A DNA stretch of 64,000 nt from Rhizobacter sp. Root1221 (GCF_001425785.1 NZ_LMDI01000023.1:227633-291632), one strand, 5' to 3'; shown: positions 35,339-45,344, counted from the stretch's first letter. The notes: generated by a model not told the origin, from the letters alone. A program made the numbers and translations.

Positions 35339-35767
35339 TCAGAGGTCGGCGGCGAACCGCTCGGCGGGCGGGCGCGCGGAATATACCGTACAGCGCAGGG
35401 CGTGCCAGGCGGCCTCGTGGCCGCGGCGCTGCACCGGCAGCCACCGCGCGCCCCACCGGCCTTCCGGGGCAAACCGGAGCAGCATCCAGGCGCCGGCATC
35501 GAGGGCCACCGACACACGGCCAGGGGCTGCATCGAGCAGCCAGGCCTGGGTGTCCCACCGCAGGTGGAATGGCCGGGGCGGCCGCACCACCGGCCAGAGG
35601 GCCGGCCCCGCCAGCAACAGTGCCGAGATCGCCAGCGGCAGGGTGTCCCGCAGGGACCAGGCCCAGGCCACCGCAGCGGAAGCCGCGGCCAGCGACACCG
35701 TGAGGCACAGCCCGCGCCACACGCCAAAGCGTGACACGGCCACGGAAAAAGCCGGTGGCGCCTGCAT
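35339..35767 (-). CDS. Small hypothetical membrane protein
   Basis: A 142-residue protein with two closely spaced hydrophobic segments (about 17-38 and 42-62), followed by a soluble, Trp- and Arg-rich domain. It is not assigned to a named family. The layout of two N-terminal helices plus a beta-rich tail resembles the YgfX-type 'toxin' proteins found upstream of sigma-E genes, but the similarity is only structural. It lies between fabF and rpoE with 21 bp and 10 bp gaps. Confidence 0.7.
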   Translation of the reverse strand: MQAPPAFSVAVSRFGVWRGLCLTVSLAAASAAVAWAWSLRDTLPLAISALLLAGPALWPVVRPPRPFHLRWDTQAWLLDAAPGRVSVALDAGAWMLLRFAPEGRWGARWLPVQRRGHEAAWHALRCTVYSARPPAERFAADL

Positions 35768-35788
35768 GGCCCGGGCGCGGCGCGTCGG

Positions 35789-37033
35789 TCAGACGCGCTT
35801 GAACACCAGGGTGCCGTTCGTGCCGCCGAACCCGAAGTTGTTCTTCACGGCATATTCGATCTGCATCTCCCGCGCGGTATTGGCGCAGTAATCCAGGTCG
35901 CACTCGGGGTCCTGGTTGAAGATGTTGATCGTGGGCGGTGCCACCTGGTCCTTCAGGGCCATCACGGTGAACACCGACTCGATGCCACCGGCGCCGCCCA
36001 GCAGGTGACCGGTCATCGATTTCGTGGAACTGATGGCGAGGCTCCTGGCGTGGTCGCCGAAGGCCAGCTTCAGCGCGTTGGTCTCGTTCGCATCGCCGAG
36101 CGGCGTGGAGGTGCCGTGGGCGTTGACGTACTGCACCTGGTCGGGATTGATCCCGGCATTGCGCAGCGAGGCCTTCATGGACCGCTTGGGACCATCGACG
36201 TTGGGGGCGGTCATGTGGAACGCATCACCGCCCATGCCGAAGCCGGACAGTTCCGCATAGATCTTGGCGCCGCGGCGCTTCGCGTGCTCGTACTCCTCGA
36301 GCACCAGCACGCCGGCACCTTCGCCCAGCACGAAACCGTCGCGGTCCTTGTCCCAGGGGCGCGAGGCCGTCTTGGGATCGTCGTTGCGCGTGGACAGCGC
36401 CCGCGCAGCGGCAAAACCGCCCACGCCCAGCGGCGAGACGGTGGATTCGGCGCCACCGGCGATCATCACGTCGGCGTCGCCGTATTCGATCAGGCGGCCG
36501 GCTTCACCGATGCAGTGCAGGCCGGTGGTGCAGGCCGTGACGATGGCCAGGTTGGGGCCTTGGAACCCGAACTTGATCGACACGTGGCCGGAGATCATGT
36601 TGATGATCGATGCCGGCACAAAAAACGGGGACACGCGGCGTGGGCCGCGTGCCACCAGTTCGGCGTGGGTTTCCTCGATCATCGGCAAACCGCCGATGCC
36701 CGAACCCACGATGCAGCCGATGCGTTCGGCTGCTTCTTCACTCAGCGCGTCGCCCGTGGGCAGACCCGCGTCCTTCACCGCCTGAATGGACGCCGCCAAT
36801 CCGTAATGGATGAAGGTGTCCATGTGGCGGGCTTCCTTGGCCGGGAAGAAGTCCTCGACATTGAACCCCTTCACCTCGCCCGCAAAACGGCAGGCAAAGT
36901 TCGACGGATCGAACTTGGTGATGGTGTCAATGCCGGAACGTCCGGCCAGGATGTTGGCCCAGCCCTCAGCGACCGTGTTGCCCACGGGGCTGATCAGACC
37001 GAGGCCGGTGACGACGACGCGACGACGGGTCAT
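35789..37033 (-). CDS. fabF: Beta-ketoacyl-ACP synthase II
   Basis: A 414-residue elongating condensing enzyme of type II fatty-acid synthesis. The nucleophile Cys168 is in 'TACTTGLH' (most relatives have TACATG), and the two active-site histidines lie in '[11 protein letters not shown]' and '[12 protein letters not shown]'. It follows acpP by 34 bp at the end of the fab operon. It extends malonyl-ACP chains and is important for unsaturated fatty acids. Confidence 0.96.
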   Translation of the reverse strand: MTRRRVVVTGLGLISPVGNTVAEGWANILAGRSGIDTITKFDPSNFACRFAGEVKGFNVEDFFPAKEARHMDTFIHYGLAASIQAVKDAGLPTGDALSEEAAERIGCIVGSGIGGLPMIEETHAELVARGPRRVSPFFVPASIINMISGHVSIKFGFQGPNLAIVTACTTGLHCIGEAGRLIEYGDADVMIAGGAESTVSPLGVGGFAAARALSTRNDDPKTASRPWDKDRDGFVLGEGAGVLVLEEYEHAKRRGAKIYAELSGFGMGGDAFHMTAPNVDGPKRSMKASLRNAGINPDQVQYVNAHGTSTPLGDANETNALKLAFGDHARSLAISSTKSMTGHLLGGAGGIESVFTVMALKDQVAPPTINIFNQDPECDLDYCANTAREMQIEYAVKNNFGFGGTNGTLVFKRV

Positions 37034-37067
37034 ACGCTTTACTGGCAGTGAATGGAGGACGAGGCCA

Positions 37068-37307
37068 TCAGGCCTTCTGGTTCTTCAGCGCGTAATCGAT
37101 CGCGAGCTGAACGGTGGTGATCTTCTCGGCTTCTTCATCGGGGATCTCGATGCCGAATTCGTCTTCCAGGGCCATCACCAGTTCCACGGTGTCGAGTGAG
37201 TCGGCGCCCAGGTCAGCCACGAAGGCCTTCTCGTTGGACACATCGGCCTCAGGCACGCCGAGTTGTTCGGCAATGATTTTCTTCACACGTGCTTCGATAT
37301 CGCTCAT
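37068..37307 (-). CDS. acpP: Acyl carrier protein
   Basis: A 79-residue acidic protein; the phosphopantetheine attachment site is Ser37 in '[12 protein letters not shown]'. It carries the growing acyl chain between the Fab enzymes encoded on both sides and is itself activated by AcpS. A strong ribosome site (AGGAGG type) precedes the ATG. A TAGAAT -10 box about 40 bp upstream suggests that it has its own promoter within the fab cluster. Confidence 0.97.
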   Translation of the reverse strand: MSDIEARVKKIIAEQLGVPEADVSNEKAFVADLGADSLDTVELVMALEDEFGIEIPDEEAEKITTVQLAIDYALKNQKA

Positions 37308-37346
37308 GACTCACTCCTCCAGGAGGGTTTACTTGGACAGCCCGAG

Positions 37347-37352
37347 ATTCTA
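37347..37352 (-). promoter_or_regulatory. Candidate -10 box (TAGAAT) before acpP
   Basis: TAGAAT on the minus strand lies 40 bp before the acpP start, in a context (TAGAATCTCGGGC) nearly identical to the box before rpmF. No good -35 hexamer is visible. A separate acpP promoter inside the fab cluster is common in proteobacteria. Confidence 0.4.
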
Positions 37353-37422
37353 CGGCTTGTGGGTCGTCTGCTTCGAGACACCCCCAGGACGTGCCGGTCG
37401 GGCTTGATAACCGGATGAAACG

Positions 37423-37444
37423 GGCGCCAGTACAAGCCGGCGCC
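37423..37444 (-). terminator. Hairpin after fabG
   Basis: GGCGCC repeats at 37423-37428 and 37439-37444 form a 6-bp stem with a 10-nt loop directly after the fabG stop. The following minus-strand sequence has only three T residues, so termination would be partial. Confidence 0.35.
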
Positions 37445-37449
37445 GCACC

Positions 37450-38199
37450 TCAATTCATGTACATGCCACCGTTGACATGCAGTTCGCTGCCGGTGATGTA
37501 GCCGGCCTGCGGGGATGCGAGGAACGTGACCGCGTTGGCGATGTCCTGCGCCGAACCCAACCGGCCCAGGGGGATCTGCCCCAGCAGGGCCGCGGTCTGC
37601 GCGTCCGACAATTCCTTGGTCATGTCCGTCTCGATGAACCCGGGAGCCACGCAGTTCACCGTGATGCCGCGGCTGCCCAGTTCGCGGGCGAGCGAGCGGG
37701 TCATGCCGGCCACGCCGGCCTTCGCGGCCGCGTAGTTCGCCTGGCCGGCATTGCCGCTGGCCCCGACGACGGACGTGATGTTGACGATGCGGCCGTAGCG
37801 CTGCTTCATCATGGGCTTGATGGCGGCACGGCTGGCGCGAAAGACGGCCTTCAGGTTGGTGTCCACCACCGCATCCCAGTCGTCGTCCTTCATGCGCATC
37901 GACAGCGTGTCGCGCGTGATGCCGGCGTTGTTGACCAGCACGTGCAGGCCGCCGAATTCCTTGACGATGCCGTCGATGGCGGCGTCGAGCCCGGCAGCGT
38001 CGTTGACGTTGAGCACGATGCCGCGGGACCCTTCATGGCCGGCGAGCGCCTGGCCAATGGCCTGCGCACCGGCCTCGGTCGTGGCCGTGCCGATGACCTT
38101 CAGGCCTTGCCTGGCCAGCGACAGCGCGATGGCCCGGCCAATGCCGCGCGACGCACCCGTGACGAGGGCAATCTGCCCCACCACCGAAATTTCACTCAT
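37450..38199 (-). CDS. fabG: 3-oxoacyl-[ACP] reductase
   Basis: A 249-residue short-chain dehydrogenase that reduces beta-ketoacyl-ACP with NADPH. The cofactor motif TGASRGIG, the 'NNAGITRD' box, the catalytic Ser in 'ITSVVG' and the Tyr-x3-Lys in 'NYAAAKAG' are present. The ATG at 38199 overlaps the fabD stop as ATGA. A long open frame upstream lies over fabD and was ignored. Confidence 0.96.
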   Translation of the reverse strand: MSEISVVGQIALVTGASRGIGRAIALSLARQGLKVIGTATTEAGAQAIGQALAGHEGSRGIVLNVNDAAGLDAAIDGIVKEFGGLHVLVNNAGITRDTLSMRMKDDDWDAVVDTNLKAVFRASRAAIKPMMKQRYGRIVNITSVVGASGNAGQANYAAAKAGVAGMTRSLARELGSRGITVNCVAPGFIETDMTKELSDAQTAALLGQIPLGRLGSAQDIANAVTFLASPQAGYITGSELHVNGGMYMN

Positions 38200-39134
38200 T
38201 GCAGCAACCCCTTTGCTTCCGCCAGCGAGGCGGGATCGAACACCGGTGCACCCGTGGCATCGGCCTCGATGCGCTTGACCATGCCAGCCAGCACCTTCCC
38301 CGGACCGCATTCGAGGATGTGGAGGATGCCACGCGCGCGGATGGCCTGGATGGTTTCCACCCACCGGACCGGACCGAAGGCCTGGCGGTACAGCGCATCG
38401 CGGATGGCTTCCGGGTCGGTCTGGACTGCCACGTCGATGTTGTTGATCACCGGAATGGCAGGCGCGGCGATGGCCGTGGTGGCCAGCTTTTCCTTCAGGC
38501 GCTCGGCCGCCGGCAGCATCAGGCTCGAATGGAACGGCGCGGACACCGACAGCACCAACGCACGCTTGGCACCCTTGGCCTTGAGCACCTCGCAGGCCTT
38601 CTCGACCGCGGCCTTGGTGCCGGCGATCACGATCTGCTTCGGGTCGTTGAAGTTCACGGCCTCGACCGGCTCGCCCGCGGCGGCAGCGGCCTCGGCACAA
38701 CCGTCACGGACAGCCTGGGCATCGAGACCCAGGATGGCAGCCATGCCACCCGCGCCCACGGGAACGGCTTCCTGCATGGCCTGCGCGCGAAAGCGCACGA
38801 GCGGCAGCGCGTCAGCGAGCGTCAGCGCGCCGGCGGCAACCAGGGCCGAGTACTCGCCGAGCGAGTGCCCCGCCACGACGGCCGGTTGCAGGCCGGTTTC
38901 GGCGAGCCACGCGCGCAGGCACGCCACCGCGGCGGTCAGCATGACCGGCTGGGTGTTGGTGGTGAGGTCGAGCGATTCCTTCGGGCCTTGCGCGATCAGC
39001 GCACCGATGTCCACGCCGAGCGCATCGGAGGCTTCCGCGAGGGTGTCGCGCACGGCGGCGTGGTCACCCCAGGCGTCGAGCATGCCGACGGTCTGGGAAC
39101 CCTGGCCGGGAAAAACGAATGCAAACGGAGTCAT
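38196..39134 (-). CDS. fabD: Malonyl-CoA:ACP transacylase
   Basis: A 312-residue acyltransferase that loads malonyl groups onto ACP. The N-terminal 'FVFPGQGSQ' and the nucleophile Ser91 in 'GHSLGEYSAL' are diagnostic, with the malonate-binding Arg in 'RFRAQAMQ'. It is coupled to fabG by a 4-bp overlap and lies 86 bp after fabH. Confidence 0.96.
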   Translation of the reverse strand: MTPFAFVFPGQGSQTVGMLDAWGDHAAVRDTLAEASDALGVDIGALIAQGPKESLDLTTNTQPVMLTAAVACLRAWLAETGLQPAVVAGHSLGEYSALVAAGALTLADALPLVRFRAQAMQEAVPVGAGGMAAILGLDAQAVRDGCAEAAAAAGEPVEAVNFNDPKQIVIAGTKAAVEKACEVLKAKGAKRALVLSVSAPFHSSLMLPAAERLKEKLATTAIAAPAIPVINNIDVAVQTDPEAIRDALYRQAFGPVRWVETIQAIRARGILHILECGPGKVLAGMVKRIEADATGAPVFDPASLAEAKGLLQ

Positions 39135-39220
39135 GGCAACACTGGGTCTGTTGTCGGGAGGCCGCGCCCGGGAAAGAGGCGGCGACGGAAATGCAGAAGA
39201 ACGCGCGAAGCGAGCGGACG

Positions 39221-40213
39221 CTACAGGTCCAGCAGCACCGCGCCCCAGGTGAAACCGCCACCCACGCCTTCGAGCATGACGGTGTCGCCCGGCTGGATGG
39301 TACCCGCCCGCACGGCGACGTCCAGTGCCAGCGGGATGGAGGCGGCCGACGTGTTGCCATGTTCGTCGACGGTGACGATCACCTTCTCGAGCGGCAGCTT
39401 CAGCTTCTTGGCCGTGCCATGCATGATGCGGATGTTTGCCTGGTGCGGCACCAGCCAGTCGATGTCAGCTTCGGTGCGGCCGGCCTTCTCGAGCACCGAG
39501 CGGGCCACGTCTTCCAGCACACCCACGGCCAGCTTGAACACGGCCTGGCCGTCCATCTTCAGGAACGGGTCGCCCAGCACCTGGCCGGCCGAGACCGTGC
39601 CCGGCGTGCAGAGGATGTCGGCATGGCGGCCGTCGGCATGCAGCTCGGTGGCGACGATGCCCGGGGTATCGCTGGCCTCCAGCACCACGGCGCCGGCGCC
39701 GTCACCGAACAGCACGCAGGTGGTGCGGTCCTTGAAGTCGAGGATGCGCGAGAACACCTCGGCGCCGATCACCAGCGCCTTGCGGGCCGCGCCGGTGCGG
39801 ATCATCGAATCGGCCACCGTCATGGCGTAGACGAAGCCCGAGCACACGGCTTGCACGTCGAACGCCGGGCACCCCACGATGCCGAGCTTTCGCTGCACGA
39901 TGCAGGCGGTGGACGGGAACACCATGTCGGGCGTGGACGTGGCGACGATGATCAGGTCGATGTCGGCGGGCGTGAGCCGGGCCGCCTCGATGGCATGGCG
40001 TGCGGCGGCAACGGCCAGGTCGCTGCAGGGCACATCGGGCTCGGCGAAATGCCGTGCCTTGATGCCGGTGCGCGCGATGATCCACTCATCAGAGGTTTCG
40101 ACACCGTCGGCGGCCAGTTGAGCGGCGAGCTGGACGTTGCTGAGGCGCTTCGGGGGCAGGTAACTGCCGGTGCCGGTGACGCGTGAGTAGCGGGCAGAGG
40201 AAGATGGAGTCAT
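39221..40213 (-). CDS. fabH: Beta-ketoacyl-ACP synthase III
   Basis: A 330-residue initiating condensing enzyme that joins acetyl-CoA with malonyl-ACP. The triad is Cys124 in 'AVCSGF', His in 'VPHQANIRI' and Asn in '[10 protein letters not shown]'. It overlaps plsX by 4 bp (ATGA), in the standard plsX-fabH-fabD-fabG order. Confidence 0.96.
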   Translation of the reverse strand: MTPSSSARYSRVTGTGSYLPPKRLSNVQLAAQLAADGVETSDEWIIARTGIKARHFAEPDVPCSDLAVAAARHAIEAARLTPADIDLIIVATSTPDMVFPSTACIVQRKLGIVGCPAFDVQAVCSGFVYAMTVADSMIRTGAARKALVIGAEVFSRILDFKDRTTCVLFGDGAGAVVLEASDTPGIVATELHADGRHADILCTPGTVSAGQVLGDPFLKMDGQAVFKLAVGVLEDVARSVLEKAGRTEADIDWLVPHQANIRIMHGTAKKLKLPLEKVIVTVDEHGNTSAASIPLALDVAVRAGTIQPGDTVMLEGVGGGFTWGAVLLDL

Positions 40214-41322
40214 GCAGCGAGGGCGTCGCCCGGACCCACGGGTTGCTCTGGTGACGGGGCCGCGGCGGGCTGCGTCTGGAGCATCTCGAGGATCTGGTCG
40301 TGCACCCGATCAAGCAAACGATTGCGGGCCGCATCATAAGCCCGATTGAGAGCCTGCTCGAACGCAAAGGCATCGGCGGACCCGTGGCTCTTGAACACCA
40401 GCCCGCGCAGGCCCAGCAGGGCCGCACCGTTGTAGCGGCGGTGGTCGGCACGCGCTTTGAACGCTTTTAGCACCGGCATGGCCACGAATGCGAGCAGTTT
40501 CGTGAACAAGCTGCGCGAGAACTCTTGCTTGATCAGGCTCACGATGAGGCTGGCCATGCCCTCGGCGGACTTCAGCGTGACGTTGCCCACGAACCCGTCG
40601 CAGACGACCACGTCGGTGGTGCCCTTGAAGATGTCGTTGCCTTCCACATTGCCGTGGAAGTTGATGGCACCTGCGTCGCCGGCCGAACGCAGCAGTTGCG
40701 ATGCGCGCTTGATGACTTCGCTGCCCTTGATGGCTTCTTCGCCGATGTTCAGCAGGCCCACGGTGGGATCGGGCTTGCCCTCTATCGCCGACACCAGCGC
40801 ACTGCCCATCACGGCGAACTGCAGCAGGTGTTCCGGGGAGGAGTCGACGTTGGCACCCAGGTCGAGCACCGTGGTGAACCCGTCTCGCATGTTGGGCATC
40901 ACCGTGGCGATGGCCGGGCGGTCGATGCCGTCGAGTGTCTTGAGCAGGTAGCGGGCGACGGCCATCAGCGCGCCGGTGTTGCCGGCGGACACGCACACGT
41001 CGGCCGCGGCCGGCGCGCCATCGGCACCCGGCTTGACCTGGCTCAGCGCCACGCGCAGCGACGAATCCTTCTTGCGGCGCAGCGCCACCTCGACCGGATC
41101 GTCCATCTCCACCACTTCCGACGCAGCCACCACCTTGCACCGGGCCCAGCCGACGGCTTCGGCCAGCGCGTCGGCGCGGCCCACCAGGATGAGCTCGGCC
41201 CGCGGATGTGCGGCGAGGAATGCGCGGCAGGCCGGCAGGGTGACGGAGGGCCCGTGGTCGCCGCCCATGCAATCGATGGACAGGCGGACGGTATCGAGGG
41301 CTGGCAGCGCAGGCGAAGTCAT
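40210..41322 (-). CDS. plsX: Phosphate acyltransferase PlsX
   Basis: A 370-residue enzyme that forms acyl-phosphate from acyl-ACP for PlsY-dependent phospholipid synthesis. Conserved segments are '[17 protein letters not shown]', '[14 protein letters not shown]' and '[11 protein letters not shown]'. It follows rpmF by 149 bp, with a long hairpin in the gap, and is coupled to fabH. Confidence 0.96.
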   Translation of the reverse strand: MTSPALPALDTVRLSIDCMGGDHGPSVTLPACRAFLAAHPRAELILVGRADALAEAVGWARCKVVAASEVVEMDDPVEVALRRKKDSSLRVALSQVKPGADGAPAAADVCVSAGNTGALMAVARYLLKTLDGIDRPAIATVMPNMRDGFTTVLDLGANVDSSPEHLLQFAVMGSALVSAIEGKPDPTVGLLNIGEEAIKGSEVIKRASQLLRSAGDAGAINFHGNVEGNDIFKGTTDVVVCDGFVGNVTLKSAEGMASLIVSLIKQEFSRSLFTKLLAFVAMPVLKAFKARADHRRYNGAALLGLRGLVFKSHGSADAFAFEQALNRAYDAARNRLLDRVHDQILEMLQTQPAAAPSPEQPVGPGDALAA

Positions 41323-41423
41323 CGGGGTGCGAGCGAAAGCGAGCGGCGAATCATCGTCTCGGAAACACGCATGCCCGGCAAGGCATTCAGCTCAGGCCGG
41401 GCAAGCGGTGGGGATCAAGCAGT

Positions 41424-41458
41424 TTACCCGGTGCGTGGCCAAGGCCACGCGCGGGTAA
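41424..41458 (-). other. Long interrupted hairpin between rpmF and plsX
   Basis: TTACCCG (41424-41430) pairs with CGGGTAA (41452-41458), and GCGTGGCC (41433-41440) pairs with GGCCACGC (41443-41450), separated by small bulges and an AA centre. The total is 15 paired bases. It follows the rpmF stop by 14 bp and has no T tract, so it is more likely an RNA processing or stability element, or a protein-binding palindrome, than a terminator. Confidence 0.55.
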
Positions 41459-41471
41459 CGAGCGGATGCCG

Positions 41472-41654
41472 TCAGGCGTCCGCCTTCGTCTTGAGCACCT
41501 TGCGCCCACGGTAGAAACCGTTCGGGCTGATGTGGTGGCGCAGGTGCGACTCACCGGTGGTCGGCTCGATGGCGGTGCCCGGGGTGTTCAGGGCATTGTG
41601 CGAACGGTGCATACCGCGCTTGGAGGGCGACTTCTTGTTTTGCTGAACAGCCAT
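41472..41654 (-). CDS. rpmF: 50S ribosomal protein L32
   Basis: A 60-residue basic protein with the L32 signature '[19 protein letters not shown]' directly after the start Met and '[14 protein letters not shown]' at the C-terminus. The zinc-binding cysteines of some L32 forms are absent. AAGGAG lies 6 bp upstream. It sits between yceD and plsX as in most proteobacteria, linking ribosome and lipid synthesis. Confidence 0.97.
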   Translation of the reverse strand: MAVQQNKKSPSKRGMHRSHNALNTPGTAIEPTTGESHLRHHISPNGFYRGRKVLKTKADA

Positions 41655-41757
41655 GAAAAGCTCCTTAGGTCTCCTGATGCTCTTTCACAGGAGCCAGGGG
41701 GTGTAACCGCATCGTCGTCCCGGCGAAATGCCGAAACCGCGCGTCGAAAAGCCTGAG

Positions 41758-41763
41758 ATTCTA
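41758..41763 (-). promoter_or_regulatory. Candidate -10 box (TAGAAT) before rpmF
   Basis: TAGAAT on the minus strand lies about 100 bp before the rpmF start, in a context (TAGAATCTCAGGC) that differs at one base from the box before acpP. No convincing -35 is visible. Confidence 0.35.
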
Positions 41764-41805
41764 GCACGGGGTTCGGCGCCTGGGCGAACTCCGTCGATCA
41801 ATCGG

Positions 41806-42354
41806 TCAGTTCGGCAATCCACCACGCTTGAGCGCGGCCAGTTTGGCGAACGGGTTGGGTTTGTCGTCTTCCGGGAGGTCGTCCTCGGCGACCTTCAACG
41901 GGTCGGGGCAGACGTCGTGGCGCGGCACGATGGGCAGCGCCAGCAGCAGCTCATCTTCCACAAGCTCCCGCGCGTCGAGTGCGCGAGTGAGTGCCAACAC
42001 GTCATCCTCGCTGTCGGAATCCAGGTCGGCAGCGGTGTCCTCGCCGTGCACGAACAGGAACGACCGTTCGGCCTCGATGGCCTCGGTCATGGGTTTCAGG
42101 CAACGCTGGCACTCGAGCGCCACCTCGGTGTGGGCCGACGCGTGCAGCCACACCTGGGGCTCACTGCCCTTGGCCGTGCGAAGCTCACCGGTCAGGCGCC
42201 AGACCACCGGTGGCGACGTGGCTGCGGAGCCGGGCAGTACGGACGTGGCCAGGCGCTCCAGGCTCTCCAGCGGCCAGGTGCCGTCGAGGGTTTCGCCATC
42301 CTTGGCGAACGCGGCGACGTCGAGTCGCAGCGGGTCGAATTCTCGGGATTTCAT
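41806..42354 (-). CDS. yceD: YceD/DUF177 family protein
   Basis: A 182-residue protein of the DUF177 family, which in bacteria and plastids helps 23S rRNA or 50S accumulation. The family marker 'ECQRCL' is at the centre, followed by an acidic stretch 'DLDSDSEDDVLAL' and 'LVEDELLLALPIVPRHD'. The ATG at 42354 was chosen from the conserved 'REFDPLRLDVAAFA' start; the frame continues upstream without similarity. It precedes rpmF by 151 bp in the usual yceD-rpmF order. Confidence 0.93.
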   Translation of the reverse strand: MKSREFDPLRLDVAAFAKDGETLDGTWPLESLERLATSVLPGSAATSPPVVWRLTGELRTAKGSEPQVWLHASAHTEVALECQRCLKPMTEAIEAERSFLFVHGEDTAADLDSDSEDDVLALTRALDARELVEDELLLALPIVPRHDVCPDPLKVAEDDLPEDDKPNPFAKLAALKRGGLPN

Positions 42355-42425
42355 GTCCGACAGTGTAAATCGCACCCCTCCGCACAACAGGGTCGCCACA
42401 CGCCCGCCGGTGGGAGAATCGGCGG

Positions 42426-43019
42426 ATGCACTCCCCCCACCGGTTGATCCTCGCATCGACATCGACCTACCGCCATGAACTGCTCGAACGGCTGCGCCTG
42501 CCGTTCGAGGCCGTTGCGCCCGATGTCGACGAAACCCCGCTGCCCGGCGAACAGCCGGCCACCCTCGCGCGCCGCCTCGCGCGCGCCAAGGCGGCCGACG
42601 TGGCCGCCCACCACCCCGGCGCCGTGGTGATCGGCTCCGACCAGGTGGCCGACCTCGACGGCCTGCCGCTCGGCAAACCCGGGAACCACGACAGCGCCGT
42701 GGCCCAACTGCGCGCCATGCGCGGCCGCACCGTGGTGTTCCACACCGCCGTTGCCGTGCGCTGCGTGGCGCGGGCCGTCGACACCTGCGAAATGGCCAGC
42801 GTCACCGTGCACGTGCGCGACCTGTCGGACGACGACATCGAGCGTTACCTCGCCGCAGAGCAGCCATACGACTGCGCGGGCAGCGCCAAGGCCGAAGGGC
42901 TGGGCATCGCCCTGCTGTCGGGCATTGAATCCGACGACCCCACCGCGCTCATCGGCCTGCCGCTGATCCGCACGTGCGCGCTGCTCCGGGAGGCGGGCAT
43001 CGACCCGTTGAACCCGTGA
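42426..43019 (+). CDS. Maf-family nucleotide pyrophosphatase (YceF-like)
   Basis: A 197-residue house-cleaning NTP pyrophosphatase. Conserved residues are seen in 'LILASTSTYRHELLERL', 'VIGSDQVADLDG' and 'YDCAGSAKAEGLG'. The 'STSTYR' and 'DQVADL' forms match the YceF subgroup, which hydrolyses m7GTP. It is divergent from yceD (71 bp apart) and overlaps the next gene's GTG start by 4 bp. Confidence 0.92.
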   Translation: MHSPHRLILASTSTYRHELLERLRLPFEAVAPDVDETPLPGEQPATLARRLARAKAADVAAHHPGAVVIGSDQVADLDGLPLGKPGNHDSAVAQLRAMRGRTVVFHTAVAVRCVARAVDTCEMASVTVHVRDLSDDDIERYLAAEQPYDCAGSAKAEGLGIALLSGIESDDPTALIGLPLIRTCALLREAGIDPLNP

Positions 43020-43777
43020 CGCAGGGGCGCCTGATCCTGGTCCCCAACAGCCTCGACTTCGGTGTATCCACCGACGGCGACCTGCAAGACGTGCTGCCGC
43101 TCGGTGCGTTGCGCACCGCGGCCCGGCTCACCCACTGGGTGGCAGAAAACGCGAAAACCACCCGCGCGTTCCTGAAGCGCGTGGACGCCATCGTGCCGCT
43201 CGCGCAACCGCTGCAGGGCCTGTCGATCGTGGAACTGCCCCGCCCGCAGAAGGGCGCACGGCAGGCTGCGGCGGCCCCGGACCTGAAGCCGCTGCTGCAG
43301 GCGGCAGTCGACGGCGTTGATGTGGGGTTGATTTCGGAGGCGGGGTTGCCCGCCATTGCCGACCCGGGCGCGGCGCTCGTGCAGGCCGCGCATGCGCTCG
43401 GCATCGCGGTGCTGCCGCTGTCGGGGCCCAGTTCGCTGCTGATGGCGCTGGGCGCCAGCGGCCTCAACGGCCAGAGCTTCGCGTTCGTGGGGTACCTGCC
43501 GGTGGATGGCGGCGAACGCGGCCAGCGCATCCGCGACCTGGAGGCGCTGTCCAAACGCGCGCAGCAGACCCAGCTGATGATCGAGACACCCTACCGCAAC
43601 GAGGCCCTGCTGGGCGCGCTGCTGTCCCACCTGCGCGGGGACACCTGGCTGTCGGTGAGCAGCGGGCTCACGCTGCCCACGGGCTGGACCCACACGGCGC
43701 GGGTCTCCAGCTGGAAAGGGGCACCGCGAGCCGTGTCGAACGACGTGCCGGCGGTGTTTTCCTTGCTTGCCGGTTAG
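43016..43777 (+). CDS. SAM-dependent methyltransferase, tetrapyrrole methylase family (RsmI-like)
   Basis: A 253-residue protein of the RsmI/CobA superfamily. 'LILVPNSLDFG' replaces the usual 'PIGNLGD' start of RsmI, and 'VGLISEAGLPAIADPGAALV' and 'VLPLSGPSSLLMALGASGL' are the SAM-binding and core motifs. It is therefore a paralogue rather than a clear 16S rRNA 2'-O-methyltransferase. The start is a GTG that overlaps the maf stop (GTGA), and the gene ends in a 4-bp tail-to-tail overlap with the helicase gene. Confidence 0.85.
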   Translation: MTQGRLILVPNSLDFGVSTDGDLQDVLPLGALRTAARLTHWVAENAKTTRAFLKRVDAIVPLAQPLQGLSIVELPRPQKGARQAAAAPDLKPLLQAAVDGVDVGLISEAGLPAIADPGAALVQAAHALGIAVLPLSGPSSLLMALGASGLNGQSFAFVGYLPVDGGERGQRIRDLEALSKRAQQTQLMIETPYRNEALLGALLSHLRGDTWLSVSSGLTLPTGWTHTARVSSWKGAPRAVSNDVPAVFSLLAG

Positions 43778-45246
43778 TCAGCCTTCTTGCCGCCGAACAA
43801 GGCGGCAATCTTGCGCTTGGGCTTGATGTTGGGCGACACCCGCGCGGCGGGTGCCGGCGTCTTGCTCTCCCAGCTGGCTTCGCCGGAGCCCGACGGTTCG
43901 TAGGGTTTGTCGAAGAACGGGTCGCGCGGCGGCGCCTTCGGTGGGGCGTAGGTGCGCACCGGACGCGACTCGGTGGTGGCCGGACCATCGTCCCAGCCGC
44001 GGCGCGGGCCGCGGTCGGGGCGGCCTTCCCGCGGTTCGAAGCGCGGGCGGCTGGCGTCCAGTTCCAGGGGCTCCAGCTCCAGCTTCTTCTTGATCAGCTT
44101 TTCGATGTCGGTGACGAGGCGCGTGTCGTCGCGGGTCACCAGTGTCACCGCCAGGCCCGATGCGCCGGCACGGCCAGTGCGGCCGATGCGGTGCACGTAA
44201 TCTTCCGCGTTGAACGGCACGTCGAAGTTGATCACGGCGGGCAGGTCGGCGATGTCGAGGCCGCGGGCGGCCACGTCGGTGCAGACCAGCACGTCGGTCT
44301 CGCCCTTCTTGAACGAATCGAGTGCCTTCAGGCGCTCGTCTTGCGACTTGTCGCCGTGCAGCGCGTTGGTCTTCAGGCCGTCACGCTCCAGCGAACGCGC
44401 GAGGCGGGCACAACCGAGCTTCGAATTGACGAACACGATGGCCTGTTTGATGCCGCGGTCGGCCAGCACCTTGATGACGGCTGCGCGCTTGTCATCCGTG
44501 GAGACGCTGTAGAAGCGCTGCTCCACGTTGGTGGCCGTGGCGTTCGGGCGGGCCACCTCGACCAGGATCGGGTCCTGCAGGTAGCTTTCGGCGAGACGCT
44601 TGATCTCGGTGGAGAACGTGGCCGAGAACAGCAGCGTCTGGCGGGCCTTGGGCAGGTAGCTCAGGATGCGCTGCAGGTCGGGCAGGAAGCCGATGTCGAG
44701 CATGCGGTCGGCTTCGTCGAGCACCACGTACTCGACCTGGTTCAGCACGCAGTTCTTGGCCTCGATGTGGTCCAGCAGGCGGCCTGGCGTGGCGATCAGC
44801 ACCTCGACACCCTGCTTCAGCTCGAGCGTCTGGGGCTTCATGTCGACCCCGCCGAACACCACCGCCACACGCAGCTTGCTGTGTTTCGCGTAGTTCTTGA
44901 TGTTGTTGGCGACCTGGTCGGCCAGCTCCCGCGTGGGGGCCAGCACCAGCGCGCGCACCGGGTGGCGAGCGGGCGAGACGCTGCTGGTCTCGTGCTTGAG
45001 CATCTTCTGCAGCAGCGGCAGCGAAAACGCGGCCGTCTTGCCCGTGCCCGTCTGGGCGGCGCCCATCACGTCGCGCCCGGCCAACACCAGCGGAATGGCC
45101 TTCGCCTGGATGGGCGTGGCGAGGGTGTAGCCGGAGTCGGCGATGGCCCGCTGCAGCATGGGGGCCAGGGGCAAGGTGGAGAATTCCACCGCGGGAGGCG
45201 GCTCGGCCGCATCGACGCGGGGGGTATCCAGGGATGTATCGGTCAT
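43774..45246 (-). CDS. DEAD-box ATP-dependent RNA helicase (RhlE-like)
   Basis: A 490-residue helicase. The Q motif ('[12 protein letters not shown]'), Walker A 'AQTGTGKT', DEAD box, 'SAT' and '[10 protein letters not shown]' are all present in order. The C-terminal 110 residues are basic and disordered and end with '[14 protein letters not shown]', as in RhlE proteins. The ATG at 45246 is preceded directly by GGAGG; no better start is near. It may help ribosome assembly or RNA decay with RNase E, which is encoded 22 kb away. Confidence 0.93.
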   Translation of the reverse strand: MTDTSLDTPRVDAAEPPPAVEFSTLPLAPMLQRAIADSGYTLATPIQAKAIPLVLAGRDVMGAAQTGTGKTAAFSLPLLQKMLKHETSSVSPARHPVRALVLAPTRELADQVANNIKNYAKHSKLRVAVVFGGVDMKPQTLELKQGVEVLIATPGRLLDHIEAKNCVLNQVEYVVLDEADRMLDIGFLPDLQRILSYLPKARQTLLFSATFSTEIKRLAESYLQDPILVEVARPNATATNVEQRFYSVSTDDKRAAVIKVLADRGIKQAIVFVNSKLGCARLARSLERDGLKTNALHGDKSQDERLKALDSFKKGETDVLVCTDVAARGLDIADLPAVINFDVPFNAEDYVHRIGRTGRAGASGLAVTLVTRDDTRLVTDIEKLIKKKLELEPLELDASRPRFEPREGRPDRGPRRGWDDGPATTESRPVRTYAPPKAPPRDPFFDKPYEPSGSGEASWESKTPAPAARVSPNIKPKRKIAALFGGKKAD

Positions 45247-45300
45247 CCTCCGATTATCCCCCTTCGCGGGATCACCGCCTTTTGGCCCGGATTCGGCCAC

Positions 45301-45306
45301 TAGAAT
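45301..45306 (+). promoter_or_regulatory. Candidate -10 box (TAGAAT) before rfbB
   Basis: TAGAAT lies 38 bp before the rfbB start in the 98-bp divergent gap with the helicase gene, within a small CACT...AGTG dyad. The -35 region is poor, so this is a weak call. Confidence 0.3.
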
Positions 45307-45344
45307 CAGTGGATTCGCACTCTGTCGCATTCGACTCCCGCTCC

